Of a stretch of 64,000 nucleotides of DNA, positions 18,889 to 27,333 are shown piece after piece (position 1 is the first letter of the stretch; every line of letters starts with the position of its first letter). Under the pieces are notes generated by a model. The model made no database searches. It was not told the DNA's origin and was given only the letters and a program-made list of their open reading frames with translations. The DNA comes from JASJBU01 sp963797085. Lineage in GTDB: Bacteria > Pseudomonadota > Gammaproteobacteria > Chromatiales > Chromatiaceae. A program made the position numbers and the translations under genes. The stretch covers positions 57,126 to 121,125 of the forward strand of contig CAWCOA010000029.1 of NCBI GenBank assembly GCA_963797085.1. The letters run 5' to 3'.

Positions 18889-18907
18889 GGAATAGAATAA
18901 CTATTCC
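18889..18907. repeat. Short inverted repeat in hppA-ppa gap
   Basis: GGAATAG (18889-18895) and CTATTCC (18901-18907) flank AATAA. It lies in the 520-bp gap after hppA, whose 18800-19000 part is GC-rich with small imperfect repeats but no credible gene. Possible uses are a regulator site or a dispersed palindromic repeat. I see no other feature in the gap except the -10 element before ppa. Confidence 0.4.
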
Positions 18908-19053
18908 TCGTCCTTGCGTGCCGTACAGGGAGGTACCAATGTCGCAAGCGCAGGATGCGCAAGAGCGACCCTTGCTCTGCACCCCAGTGGACGCACCCTT
19001 CAACCCGTCCAACTGCGGATTCTAGGATCATGAATCCTGTTCCATCGATTGGC

Positions 19054-19083
19054 TGGCAACTAAGCAAATCCACTGCGTATAAT
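19054..19083 (+). promoter_or_regulatory. Candidate promoter for ppa
   Basis: A perfect TATAAT (19078-19083) lies 31 bp before the ppa ATG. TGGCAA (19054-19059) is a possible but poor -35 at 18-bp spacing. Only the -10 is convincing. Confidence 0.45.
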
Positions 19084-19114
19084 AGCCACTCATTTTTTAA
19101 CCGAGGGCGCATGC

Positions 19115-19663
19115 ATGAATCTGGACAGAGTCAGCTCCGGCTCCAACCTTCCCAATGAGATCAATGTCATCATTGAAATCCCGGCCCACTCTGATCCAGT
19201 AAAATATGAACTGGACAAGGAAACAGGCGCCATGTTCGTGGATCGCTTCATGTCCACCTCCATGCATTACCCCTGCAACTATGGCTATGTGCCCAATACC
19301 CTCTCTGCAGATGGCGACCCGGTCGACGTGCTGGTGCTGACGCCCTACCCGCTGATATCCGGTTCAGTGATTAGATGCCGGCCTGTCGGCGTGCTCAAGA
19401 TGACCGATGAGTCGGGTGACGACGCCAAAGTGCTCGCCGTACCTTTGGACAAGCTCTGCAAGTCCTATCGCCATGTTCAGACCTTCCGCGACTTGCCCGG
19501 GGAAGTCCTCAATCGGGTTTCACACTTCTTCGAGCACTACAAAGATCTCGATGAAGGCAAATGGGTGCGTGTGGATGGCTGGTATGGCCTTGATGAAGCC
19601 AAGGAAGAGATCATGAATAGCGTCCAGATGTACAACGACGCCCCGGAAAAACCCAATTTCTAA
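19115..19663 (+). CDS. ppa: Soluble family I inorganic pyrophosphatase
   Basis: The 182-residue enzyme hydrolyses PPi to two phosphates in the cytoplasm. The family signature DGDPVDVLVLT and HYPCNYGYVPNT are present, and the FEHYKDLDEGKWVRVDGW segment is typical of the bacterial hexameric form. It lies close to two PPi-using enzymes, so the cell must balance wasteful PPi hydrolysis against PPi-coupled carbon metabolism. Confidence 0.97.
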   Translation: MNLDRVSSGSNLPNEINVIIEIPAHSDPVKYELDKETGAMFVDRFMSTSMHYPCNYGYVPNTLSADGDPVDVLVLTPYPLISGSVIRCRPVGVLKMTDESGDDAKVLAVPLDKLCKSYRHVQTFRDLPGEVLNRVSHFFEHYKDLDEGKWVRVDGWYGLDEAKEEIMNSVQMYNDAPEKPNF

Positions 19664-19726
19664 CAGACTTTTCAGCGCCGAAGCCGGCTACACTAGTCCA
19701 TCAAACTGCCCCAGAGGTGCAACCAC

Positions 19727-20266
19727 ATGAAAGTCTGTATTCTGTCCGACAGCCACGACCACATACCTCTGCTGGATGCTGCGGTCGCCGAGGCCAAGGA
19801 AGAGGGAGTGGCTGCGGTCTTGCACTGCGGTGACGTAGTGGCCCCCAGCACCCTGCACTGCCTGGATAAGTATGATCTGCCGGTGCACGTGATACACGGC
19901 AACAATACGGGTGACCTCTATTCCCTGGCCCGCCTGACGAACCGCGACAACACCAACATTCATTACCACGGCATGGATGCCGGTGTGCAACTGGCTGACC
20001 GGAAGATCTTTCTCGTGCACTATCCGCACTACGCCCGCGCCATGGCGGCCACAGGTGACTGGGATCTGGTCTGCTGTGGCCACAGCCACAAATCGAAATA
20101 TGAGGTATTAGACAATATCAAGGGCGGCAAGACCCCTATTGTCAATCCGGGCACCATTGGTGGCGTGGGCCGCTCTCCCGCCACCTATATGATTGCCGAT
20201 CTGGAGAGCATGACTTTCGAGGTCCGCGAAATCGATAAGTCCATTGAGCGCGAGGCCGGCTATTGA
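19727..20266 (+). CDS. YfcE/MJ0936-family metallophosphoesterase
   Basis: The 179-residue protein has the calcineurin-like phosphoesterase metal motifs in order: SDSHDH, HCGDVV, HGNNTGD and CCGHSHKSKYE. NPGTIGGVGRSPATYMI near the end is typical of this small-phosphodiesterase subgroup. The enzyme probably hydrolyses phosphodiesters with a divalent metal pair. The physiological substrate is unknown. Its stop codon overlaps the moaC start by one base, so translation is likely coupled. Confidence 0.92.
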   Translation: MKVCILSDSHDHIPLLDAAVAEAKEEGVAAVLHCGDVVAPSTLHCLDKYDLPVHVIHGNNTGDLYSLARLTNRDNTNIHYHGMDAGVQLADRKIFLVHYPHYARAMAATGDWDLVCCGHSHKSKYEVLDNIKGGKTPIVNPGTIGGVGRSPATYMIADLESMTFEVREIDKSIEREAGY

Positions 20267-20745
20267 TGGCCGACTTCACACACTTCAATGCCTCGGGAGA
20301 GGCTCACATGGTGGATGTGGGCAATAAATCAGTGACTCATCGGGTGGCGATCGCCGAAGGCTATATCAACCTGCAAGCCGAGACCCTCCGTCTGATTATG
20401 CAGGGCGGACACAAGAAAGGCGATGTATTGGGCATCGCACGGATTGCCGGAATCATGGCGGCCAAAAAGACCGCAGATTTGATTCCACTCTGCCACCCGC
20501 TGGCGCTGACCAAGGTCAATATCGATCTGTTGCCCGAGCCTGAATCGAATACCGTGCACTGCAAATGCCAGGTAGAGACCAGCGGAAAGACCGGCGTTGA
20601 AATGGAGGCGCTGTGCGGCACCCAGATCGCCCTGCTGACTATCTATGACATGTGCAAGGCCGTTGATCGAGGCATGACTATAACCCAGGTCCGACTGGTC
20701 GAAAAAATTGGTGGGAAATCCGGTCATTGGGAACGTTCAGATTAA
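20266..20745 (+). CDS. moaC: Cyclic pyranopterin monophosphate synthase MoaC
   Basis: The ATG at 20266 (overlapping the previous TGA as TGATG) is preferred to the TTG one codon earlier. The 159-residue product has the MoaC motifs MVDVGNKSVTHRVAIAEG, KTADLIPLCHPLALTK and TGVEMEALCGTQIALLTIYD. It converts 3',8-cyclo-dihydro-GTP to cyclic pyranopterin monophosphate in molybdenum-cofactor synthesis. No other moa gene is in the window. Confidence 0.96.
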   Translation: MADFTHFNASGEAHMVDVGNKSVTHRVAIAEGYINLQAETLRLIMQGGHKKGDVLGIARIAGIMAAKKTADLIPLCHPLALTKVNIDLLPEPESNTVHCKCQVETSGKTGVEMEALCGTQIALLTIYDMCKAVDRGMTITQVRLVEKIGGKSGHWERSD

Positions 20746-20862
20746 CCAGTAAATTCATACAGATCCCATCTGCTTCGCCTATACTCAAAACCATTAATAT
20801 CCTTCGCAGACTGCGTCATTTAAAGTCTGCATATCTTTCTTAATACCAAGTTAGGGATGGCA

Positions 20863-21318
20863 ATGAGTAATTTTGTAGAATGGTCAGACGCGCTCAGCGT
20901 CGGAATTGAAGAGATTGATGAGCAGCACAAAGTCCTGGCTGGCCTGGTAAACCGCATGCATGATGCTATACACGAACGCCATGGCAGCGATGTCGTCAAG
21001 GGCATACTTGCAGAACTTGCCGAGTACACACGCATCCATTTCGCCGTCGAAGAAAGCCTGATGCGAATCCTCAACTATCCAGACTACGAAAGTCATAAGG
21101 CTATTCATGAGGAATTGCTGCAGCATGTAATTGACCTGCAGGAAAAGGTCGAGTCCGGGAAGACTGCCATCGGTTTTGAGCTGATGCATTTTCTCAAGAA
21201 CTGGTTGACCAAACACATCATGGAAGAGGACATGAACTACAGCGGTTTCTTCCTGAATGCGGGCGCACAAGCCAAGCTGAAGAAAAAGTCCTGGATAAAA
21301 CGCCTCTGGAGCAGTTGA
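20863..21318 (+). CDS. Bacteriohemerythrin
   Basis: The ATG at 20863 is favoured because TTAGGGA lies 5-6 bases before it; an ATG at 20857 has no spacing. The 151-residue four-helix protein carries the diiron ligands: DEQHKVL, YTRIHFAVEESLM, ESHKAIHEEL and LTKHIMEEDMNYS. Hemerythrins bind O2 reversibly and may store, deliver or sense oxygen. An added basic tail (LKKKSWIKRLWSS) could promote membrane association. It is flanked by moaC and engB with their own spacing, so it is probably monocistronic. Confidence 0.95.
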   Translation: MSNFVEWSDALSVGIEEIDEQHKVLAGLVNRMHDAIHERHGSDVVKGILAELAEYTRIHFAVEESLMRILNYPDYESHKAIHEELLQHVIDLQEKVESGKTAIGFELMHFLKNWLTKHIMEEDMNYSGFFLNAGAQAKLKKKSWIKRLWSS

Positions 21319-21375
21319 CCGCGTCTCCCTACTGAATTAGGGTTCATGGGCCTTCAATAATACTAATGAGTCCCC

Positions 21376-21984
21376 ATGAACCCTTTTTATCGCCAGGCCC
21401 AATTTTTAATCAGCGCGGCCAGGCTCTCACAGTCACCTGCAGATGAAGGCATAGAGGTCGCTTTCGCCGGTCGCTCCAATGCTGGCAAATCCAGTGCCCT
21501 CAACACCCTGTGCAATCAAAAAAGTCTGGCGCGCACCAGTAAAACCCCTGGACGAACTCAGTTGCTGAATTTTTTCACTCTGGACGATGAGCGTCGCCTG
21601 GTCGATCTCCCCGGTTATGGTTACGCCAAGGTTGCCAACAAGGTCAAGCGGCAGTGGCAGGGAGTCCTGGCAGATTATATCGAGCACCGGGAGTGTCTGC
21701 GCGGCATGATTCTGCTCATGGATGTGCGTCATCCGCTGAAAGAGTTTGATGTGCAGATGCTGGACTGGAACATTCACAACGGCCTGCCGACCCACATTCT
21801 CCTGACCAAGGCAGACAAGCTGAAACGCGGTGCTGCCAGCAGCACCTTGCTGCAGGTCCGCAAGGCCTTCAACGCGCACCCTGAAATCAGTGTTCAGCTG
21901 TTCTCCTCTCTAAAAAACCAGGGAATCGACGAGGCCCATCAGGTGCTCGACAGTTGGTTTGATTATGTGAAGAACAGTGCGTAG
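21376..21984 (+). CDS. engB: Ribosome-biogenesis GTPase EngB (YihA/YsxC)
   Basis: The 202-residue GTPase has G1 FAGRSNAGKSSALN, G2/switch SKTPGRTQLLNFF, G3 DLPGYGYAKV and G4 LLTKADKL. It helps assemble the 50S subunit. The stop codon directly abuts the T-tract of a terminator that belongs to the opposite strand. It converges with polA, the conserved arrangement of enterobacteria and pseudomonads. Confidence 0.97.
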   Translation: MNPFYRQAQFLISAARLSQSPADEGIEVAFAGRSNAGKSSALNTLCNQKSLARTSKTPGRTQLLNFFTLDDERRLVDLPGYGYAKVANKVKRQWQGVLADYIEHRECLRGMILLMDVRHPLKEFDVQMLDWNIHNGLPTHILLTKADKLKRGAASSTLLQVRKAFNAHPEISVQLFSSLKNQGIDEAHQVLDSWFDYVKNSA

Positions 21985-22103
21985 AAAAAAAGAAGGCCCC
22001 ACTACCTAAAGGGGAAAGGCAGATGGGGCCGGATCTTCCCGGATGGGGTTACCAGGAAGGTTGGACCGCAAGGGAGGGAAGCGGTCCTCTATCGTACGAT
22101 ATG
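21985..22103 (-). ncRNA. Predicted sRNA at the Spot 42/ErsA locus
   Basis: On the minus strand the segment folds into three successive hairpins. SL1 is GGACCGC/GCGGTCC (22087-22081 with 22069-22063) with loop TTCCCTCCCTT. SL2 is CTTCCTGG/CCGGGAAG (22059-22052 with 22042-22035) with loop TAACCCCAT. SL3 is GGCCCCA/TGGGGCC (22030-22024 with 22001-21995) with a 22-nt loop containing CCTTTCCCC, followed by TTCTTTTTTT ending at 21985. Length from the inferred start near 22103 is about 119 nt. All loops are C/U-rich and could pair with Shine-Dalgarno sequences. Position between polA and engB matches spf (E. coli) and ersA (Pseudomonas). Expression and homology are not proven. Confidence 0.72.
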
Positions 22104-22108
22104 TTATC

Positions 22109-22136
22109 TACGACTGGGTGGATTGAGGAAAGTTCC
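22109..22136 (-). promoter_or_regulatory. Sigma-E/AlgU-like promoter of the sRNA
   Basis: GGAACTT (22136-22130) is the exact -35 consensus of sigma-E/AlgU promoters. After 16 nt comes TCGTA (22113-22109), part of GTCGTA, a good match to the GTCnAA/TCnnA -10. A 12-nt palindrome TATCGTACGATA (22101-22090) lies at the inferred transcription start. Pseudomonas ErsA, at the same locus, is known to use AlgU. Confidence 0.65.
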
Positions 22137-22301
22137 AGCCTGTTGATATTTTTTTCAGGGAATGTGCGGAGACAACCTCCAAGAGCTGTCTCTCGATACA
22201 CAGGGGAGGATAACTCCAGACAACAACAAACGCGTTACCAAGCATCTCGGCTGGCTCTTGAATCTTTCGCTATGCCACTCACGCCATAGAGTTTTTCAAT
22301 A

Positions 22302-22450
22302 ATTAGTTACCGTCCAGAAAGGACGGAAACTAATCTGGCATAGGGACGTGCCAGCATTTTCAAAGGCAATAAGCCTTTGAAAATGAAGGAATCGGAAAAT
22401 CGCATTTTTGGATTACGTTCCAGACACACCCCAGGGAGGGGTGTGTCTGG
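22302..22450 (-). repeat. Tandem array of long hairpins downstream of polA
   Basis: Read on the minus strand: CCAGACACACCCC-TCCCT-GGGGTGTGTCTGG (22450-22420) is a perfect 13-bp stem. A weak hairpin follows around 22414-22390. CATTTTCAAAGGC-TTATT-GCCTTTGAAAATG (22385-22355) is a second perfect 13-bp stem. CTGGCA/TGCCAG (22354-22335) and ATTAGTT-T-CCGTCC/GGACGG-T-AACTAAT (22334-22302) follow. The last three abut with no spacer, and the three long stems each have a 5-nt loop. No T-run follows on either strand. It could be a structured RNA, a 3' UTR stabiliser or a mobile hairpin element. It encodes no protein. Confidence 0.8.
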
Positions 22451-22468
22451 ACTCTAACTAATTAGCGG

Positions 22469-22633
22469 CTAGTGTGTTTTCTTCCCTGGAAAACAGGCAA
22501 ATTCCACTACAAAGCCCACCAGAACAATCAAAATCAGCCCCTCATAGAGGCTGAACCAGGCCAATGGAATCCCCAGAGAAAAATACAGTGCAAAGCGAAA
22601 GAGTCGATTACGCTTCCAGTACGGTTCGTCCAT
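22469..22633 (-). CDS. 54-residue membrane protein downstream of polA
   Basis: The ATG at 22633 is preceded by GAAGGCGAG. The product starts MDEPYWKRNRLFRFALYF and ends ACFPGKKTH. It has two hydrophobic segments, roughly residues 13-30 and 31-48 (EGLILIVLVGFVVEF), with basic residues at both ends, suggesting a two-helix inner-membrane protein. The frame is intact and uses common codons. It lies 36 bp after the polA stop on the same strand and is likely cotranscribed. I do not recognise a family. Confidence 0.65.
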   Translation of the reverse strand: MDEPYWKRNRLFRFALYFSLGIPLAWFSLYEGLILIVLVGFVVEFACFPGKKTH

Positions 22634-22669
22634 TCATCTCGCCTTCACAGAGATTAAAAGATAATCAGA

Positions 22670-25381
22670 TTAGTGTGCTTCATCCCAGTTGTTGCCTATC
22701 CCCAGGTCGACAACCAGCGGCACAGCAAGCTCGGCAGCGCTTTCCATGTGTTCCCGCAAGGCATCACAGGCTGCATCTAAGGCATCTTCTTGCACCTCGA
22801 GGACCAGTTCATCATGCACCTGCATGAGTAGTCTGGCGGCTGGGCGGTCACTTTGCAGCCATCCGTCTACCGCCAACATCGCCCGCTTGATAATATCTGC
22901 AGCAGTGCCCTGCATCGGGGCATTGATGGCAGTGCGCTCCGCCGCCGTGCGACGCTGGTGATTCCGGGCATTAATCTCAGGCAGATACAGACGCCGGCCG
23001 AACAAGGTCTCCACATAGCCCAGGTCGTGGGCCTCGGCACGGGTGCGCTCCATGAAATCCTGCACTCCCGGGTAGCGCTGAAAATAGAGATCGACATACT
23101 CCTGGGCCGCTTTGCGCTCGATGCCCAGCTGTTTTGCCAGGCCAAAGGCCGACATGCCATAGATCAGGCCGAAGTTTATCGCCTTGGCTGAACGGCGCTG
23201 CTCCTGAGTCACCGCTTGGAGTGATTCGCCAAACACCTCTGCTGCCGTGGCCTTATGGATATCCTCTCCGGCGGCAAAGGCCGCAAGCAATCCCTTGTCC
23301 CCGGACAGATGCGCCATGATGCGAAGCTCAATCTGGGAATAATCGGCCGCCACCATCTTCCAGCCCGGCTCCGGCACAAAGGCCTGACGGATACGCCGTC
23401 CAGCTTCGCTGCGTATCGGGATATTCTGCAGGTTGGGATCTGAGGAAGAGAGCCGGCCGGTGGCCGCCACCGCCTGATGATAGGAGGTGTGTACCCGTCC
23501 GGTGTCCGGGTCGATCATCTCCGGCAGTTTGTCCGTATAGGTGGATTTGAGCTTGGAAAGGCCGCGATGCTCCAATATCAGCGCCGGCAGCTCGTGGCCC
23601 TGTTCGGCTAACTCGACAAGTACCGATTCGGCAGTGGATGGCGCGCCTTTCGGGGTCTTAGCCACAACCGGCAATTTGAGTTCATTGAAGAATATCTCGC
23701 CGATCTGTTTCGGTGAAGCCAAGATTGAAACTATGTCCTGCGACCGCATAGGCCTGCTGTTCCAGCTCATGCATGCGCTTTCGCCAGTTCATGGCTCTGC
23801 TGATTCAGCATCTGTGTGTCGATCAGCACGCCATTGCGCTCAATACGCGAAAGCACGGGTACCAGGCGCACCTCCAGCTCCGTGAACAACCTTGATAGTG
23901 ACTGCTCACTTTCAAGCCTGGGCCAGAGCGTCTCATGTAAGCGCAGGGTGATATCCGCATCTTCCGCGGCATAGGGCCCGGCCTGCTCCAGTTCGATCTG
24001 GTTGAAAGTCAGCTGTTTCTTGCCTTTTCCCGCAATATCCTCAAAGTGAATGGTCTCGTGATCCAGGTATTTTTTCGCCAGCGAATCCATGTCATGGCGG
24101 GTGGCCGTGGAGTCCAGCACATAGGATTCGAGCATGGTGTCGTAGGCGATTCCCCGCAGTTCTATGCCATAATTGGCCAGCACGCTCATATCATATTTCA
24201 GATTCTGCCCGACCTTCCTGCGCTTCGAATCCTCCAGTAACGGTTTTAGCTGAGTAAGCACCCACTCACGGGATAATTGCTTTGGCGAACCAGGGTAGTC
24301 ATGCGCTACGGGCACATAGGCCGCCTTGCCAGACTGCACGGCAAAGGAGACGCCCACCAACTCCGCCTGCATATAGTCGAGACTGGTGGTCTCGGTATCA
24401 AAGGCAAACAGATCCGCCTTTTTGAGTTGCTCCAGCCACTGCTTGAAAGCCGACTCAGTCGAGTACGGTTTCATATTCGGCCGCCAGATCGGGGTGCTTC
24501 TGTGAGGCTCTCCTTCACATCGCCTTCGCCCAAGGTGGACAACAATCGGCTAGCCTCCATGCGGGTATAGTGCTCCCGCAAGCTTTCTATATCCGGGGCG
24601 ACCGGCACATACTCCTTCGGGCCTCTATCGAGCTCGACAGTCCAGCTTGATGGTTGCCAACTGCTCTGGAGAGGGGCAGCTGATCCAGGCTGCCGCGCAG
24701 GTTTTCCCCGATCTTGCCCTTGATCTCATCCGCATGGGCCATGAGATTGTCCAGGTCGTCATACTCTTTCAGCCATTTGGCTGCCGTCTTTGGTCCGCAC
24801 TTCGGGACACCGGGGATGTTGTCCGCCGTATCCCCGACCAGCGCCAGGTAATCGATGATCTGCTCCGGGGTCACGCCAAATTTGTCGATAACGCCCTGAC
24901 GATCGGTGAAAGTCTCCGACATGGTATTCACCAGGCTGACATGCTGGTTGACCAGCTGGGCCATGTCTTTGTCCCCGGTGGAGATCAGGGTATCCAGACC
25001 CAGTTCCGTGGCCTGCTCGGCCAGGGTGCCGATGACATCGTCCGCCTCCACTCCCTCGACCATCACCAAGGGCAAACCCATCGCTTTGATGATGTCGTGC
25101 AGAGGTTCGATCTGGCAGCGCAGCTCTTCCGGCATGGGCGGTCGATTGGCCTTGTATTCCGGGTAAATTTGATTGCGAAAGCTGCCCCTGGGGCATCAAA
25201 AACCACCGCGATATAGCTGGGACTGTAGTCTGTCGATCAAGCGTCGCAAGCATATTGATGCACCCCCACGATCGCGCCGGTTGGCTCCCCCTTGGAGTTG
25301 GTCAAGTGGCGGCAGGGCATGAAAGGCGCGAAACAGGTAGGACGATCCATCCACCAGGATAAAGGGCGTTGATGCAGGCAT
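22670..25381 (-). pseudogene. polA: polA (DNA polymerase I), about ten single-base frameshifts
   Basis: The full 904-codon length is present. The N-terminal 5'-3' exonuclease (FILVDGSSYLFRAFHALPPL; GVEADDVIGTLAEQ; STGDKDMAQLV), the 3'-5' exonuclease (LFAFDTETTSLDY) and the polymerase domain (RIRQAFVPEPGW, ADYSQIELRIMAHLSGDKG, QRRSAKAINFGLIYGM, LMQVHDELVLEV) are all recognisable. The frame must change at roughly 25296, 25262, 25255, 25217, 25190, 24648, 24626, 24512, 24467, 23772 and 23722. Nearly all are +1 insertions. The last 366 codons are clean. PolA repairs DNA and removes Okazaki primers. The conserved residues argue for sequence error over decay, but the density is exceptional. Confidence 0.88.
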
Positions 25382-25487
25382 GGGCAGTGCAATTGAATTG
25401 TGAGGATGAGGGATTGAATGGTAGCGGATTATCTACCTGCTTGTCCTCTGTCTGGCCAGTGAAAACCGGGCAGTGCATTACTCCGGG

Positions 25488-25937
25488 TTATCTACCACAC
25501 CAATGCTCGATTGCGGCCTGCAACTCGGTGATATATTGCTGGCGCTCATCATGCTCCAGATATCGCCGCTCACCGCTCTCGTCCTTGTCGTAGATGCCCC
25601 CCGCATGGTTGTATCTCTCATAACGCCTTTTTGCCTGCTGACATTTTTGCTTTTTTTCCGCCTTTTCTTGCTTCTGTCGATCTGCCGCAGCTTGTTTCTT
25701 CAGCCGGTCCTCCCGATAGACCTCCAGTAAACGCCGGCGCTTTTCATCCCGTTCAGACTGATCTGCCGCAGAGTTACCGGGTTTCGGGACAGGAGCTATA
25801 TGGATCTGTTCTGTTTTTTCATCCGCCGGGCGGTCACCATAGTGCGTTCGGCCATGTTCATCTATCCATTTGTAGACAGCCGCCTCTGCCATCAAACTGC
25901 AGGAGATTAATATGATTATCTGGATGGCTCGATTCAC
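25488..25937 (-). CDS. DUF4124-domain secreted protein
   Basis: The 149-residue product has a signal peptide (IQIIILISCSLMAEAA) followed at once by the DUF4124 core VYKWIDEHGRTHYGDRPAD. The rest is charged and probably coiled coil (residues ~55-110, rich in Glu, Lys, Arg and Gln), ending in a short Cys-containing region (IEHWCGR). DUF4124 proteins are common periplasmic proteins of unknown function in gammaproteobacteria. It lies 106 bp upstream of polA on the same strand. Confidence 0.88.
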   Translation of the reverse strand: MNRAIQIIILISCSLMAEAAVYKWIDEHGRTHYGDRPADEKTEQIHIAPVPKPGNSAADQSERDEKRRRLLEVYREDRLKKQAAADRQKQEKAEKKQKCQQAKRRYERYNHAGGIYDKDESGERRYLEHDERQQYITELQAAIEHWCGR

Positions 25938-25984
25938 CTAAAAAGCTCTGCTTCTCTGAATATCAGTATCAAGGATAGTAAAAG

Positions 25985-26015
25985 ATGCAAAAAAATGGGC
26001 GCCGAAGGCGCCCAT
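25985..26015 (-). terminator. Intrinsic terminator of glnK-amtB
   Basis: On the minus strand ATGGGCGCC (26015-26007) and GGCGCCCAT (26003-25995) with loop TTC are followed by a T-tract (TTTTTTTGC). It lies about 25 bp after the amtB stop. Confidence 0.88.
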
Positions 26016-26040
26016 AATAGGGGGGGTTAGTTTATTATTA

Positions 26041-27304
26041 TTAGATTCCTGAGCCTCTCGAGCCGGTGAATTCTGGATAGGCCTCGAGACCACATTCACC
26101 GATATCCACGCCTTCGTACTCTTCCTCTTCACTGACCCGGATACCCATCACCACCTTGATGATCATCCAGACGATGAAGCTGGTGATGAAGGTCCAGGCA
26201 AAGATGGTTCCCAGACCGAGCAGCTGTGCGCCAAAGGTTGCATCCGTGTTGGACAGCGGCACGGCCAGCAGGCCCCACATACCGACCACGCCATGCACGG
26301 AGATGGCACCTACCGGATCATCGATCTTGATTTTGTCCATGGTAACGATGGCGAAGACCACCAGCACGCCGCCAATGGCACCAACGATGGTGGCCCACAG
26401 TGGTGTGGGAGCCAGAGGCTCTGCCGTAATGGCCACCAGACCAGCCAAGGCGCCGTTCAGGGCCATGGTGAGATCCGCCTTACCGAACAACAGACGAGCC
26501 GTGATCAGGCCTGCCACTACACCACCGGCAGCCGCCGCATTGGTGTTGACGAAGACCGCCGCCACTGCATTGGCCTCTTCGATGTTGGAGAGCTTCAGCT
26601 CGGAACCACCGTTGAAGCCAAACCAGCCCAACCAGAGGATGAAGGTACCCAGGGTAGCCAGCGGCATATTGGCGCCAGGAATGGCGTTCACCCGGCCATC
26701 CGCGGTGTATTTGCCCTTACGTGCGCCGAGCAGGATGACACCCGCCAATGCAGCGGATGCACCACACAGATGTACGATGCCGGAACCGGCGAAGTCATTG
26801 AATCCAGCCGCATCCAGGAAGCCGCCTCCCCATTTCCAGTAACCCTGCATCGGATAGATGAAACCGGTCATAACCACCGCGAAAGCCAGGAAGGCCCAGA
26901 GTTTCATCCGCTCGGCCACGGCGCCGGAGACGATGGACATAGCGGTGGCGACGAACACCACCTGGAAGAAAAAGTCGGACATGCCTGAATAGTAGGTCTC
27001 GCCATTGCTGGCCAACACATCGGCAACAGCGTTATCGCCGCCGAACATGAAGCTGAAATCCAACGCCGGTATGATGCCGTTACCGTCTGCCGGATACATG
27101 ATGTTGTACCCCATCACCATGTACATGATGCAGGCTACGGCGAACAGGGCAATATTTTTAGTGAGGATTTCAGCGGTATTCTTGGACCGGACCAGACCGG
27201 CCTCGAGCATGGCAAACCCCGCTGCCATCCACATGACAAGCGCGCCGGATACCAGGAAAGTAGAAGGTATCCAGGGCGTAACTGAGCTGTGTAATCGCTT
27301 CCAC
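26041..27304 (-). pseudogene. amtB: amtB ammonium transporter, one +1 frameshift near the start
   Basis: The intact part begins MWMAAGFAMLEAGLVRSKNT. The preceding residues are found in another frame from a GTG at 27304 (Shine-Dalgarno GGAGAAG): MEAITQLSYALDTFYF, joined to LVSGALV. One extra T near 27256-27258 explains the break. Corrected length is 420 residues. Amt motifs are present (DFAGSGIVHLCGASAALAG, the His in SVHGVVGMWGLLAVPL). It imports ammonium across the inner membrane and is gated by GlnK, encoded 29 bp upstream. Confidence 0.92.
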
Positions 27305-27333
27305 GTTACTTCTCCAGAAAAATGAGTCTTGGG

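Noticed and set aside
21995..22030. Terminator for engB on the plus strand
   Set aside because: On the plus strand the hairpin is followed by GGATCTTCCC with no T-run; the T-run exists only on the minus strand.
22023..22289. An 88-codon open frame on the plus strand between engB and polA
   Set aside because: It runs through the sRNA hairpins and the sigma-E-like promoter, has no Shine-Dalgarno and no similarity.
22302..22450. CRISPR array or terminator cluster
   Set aside because: The stems differ in sequence, so there is no direct repeat with spacers, and no T-run follows any of the long hairpins.
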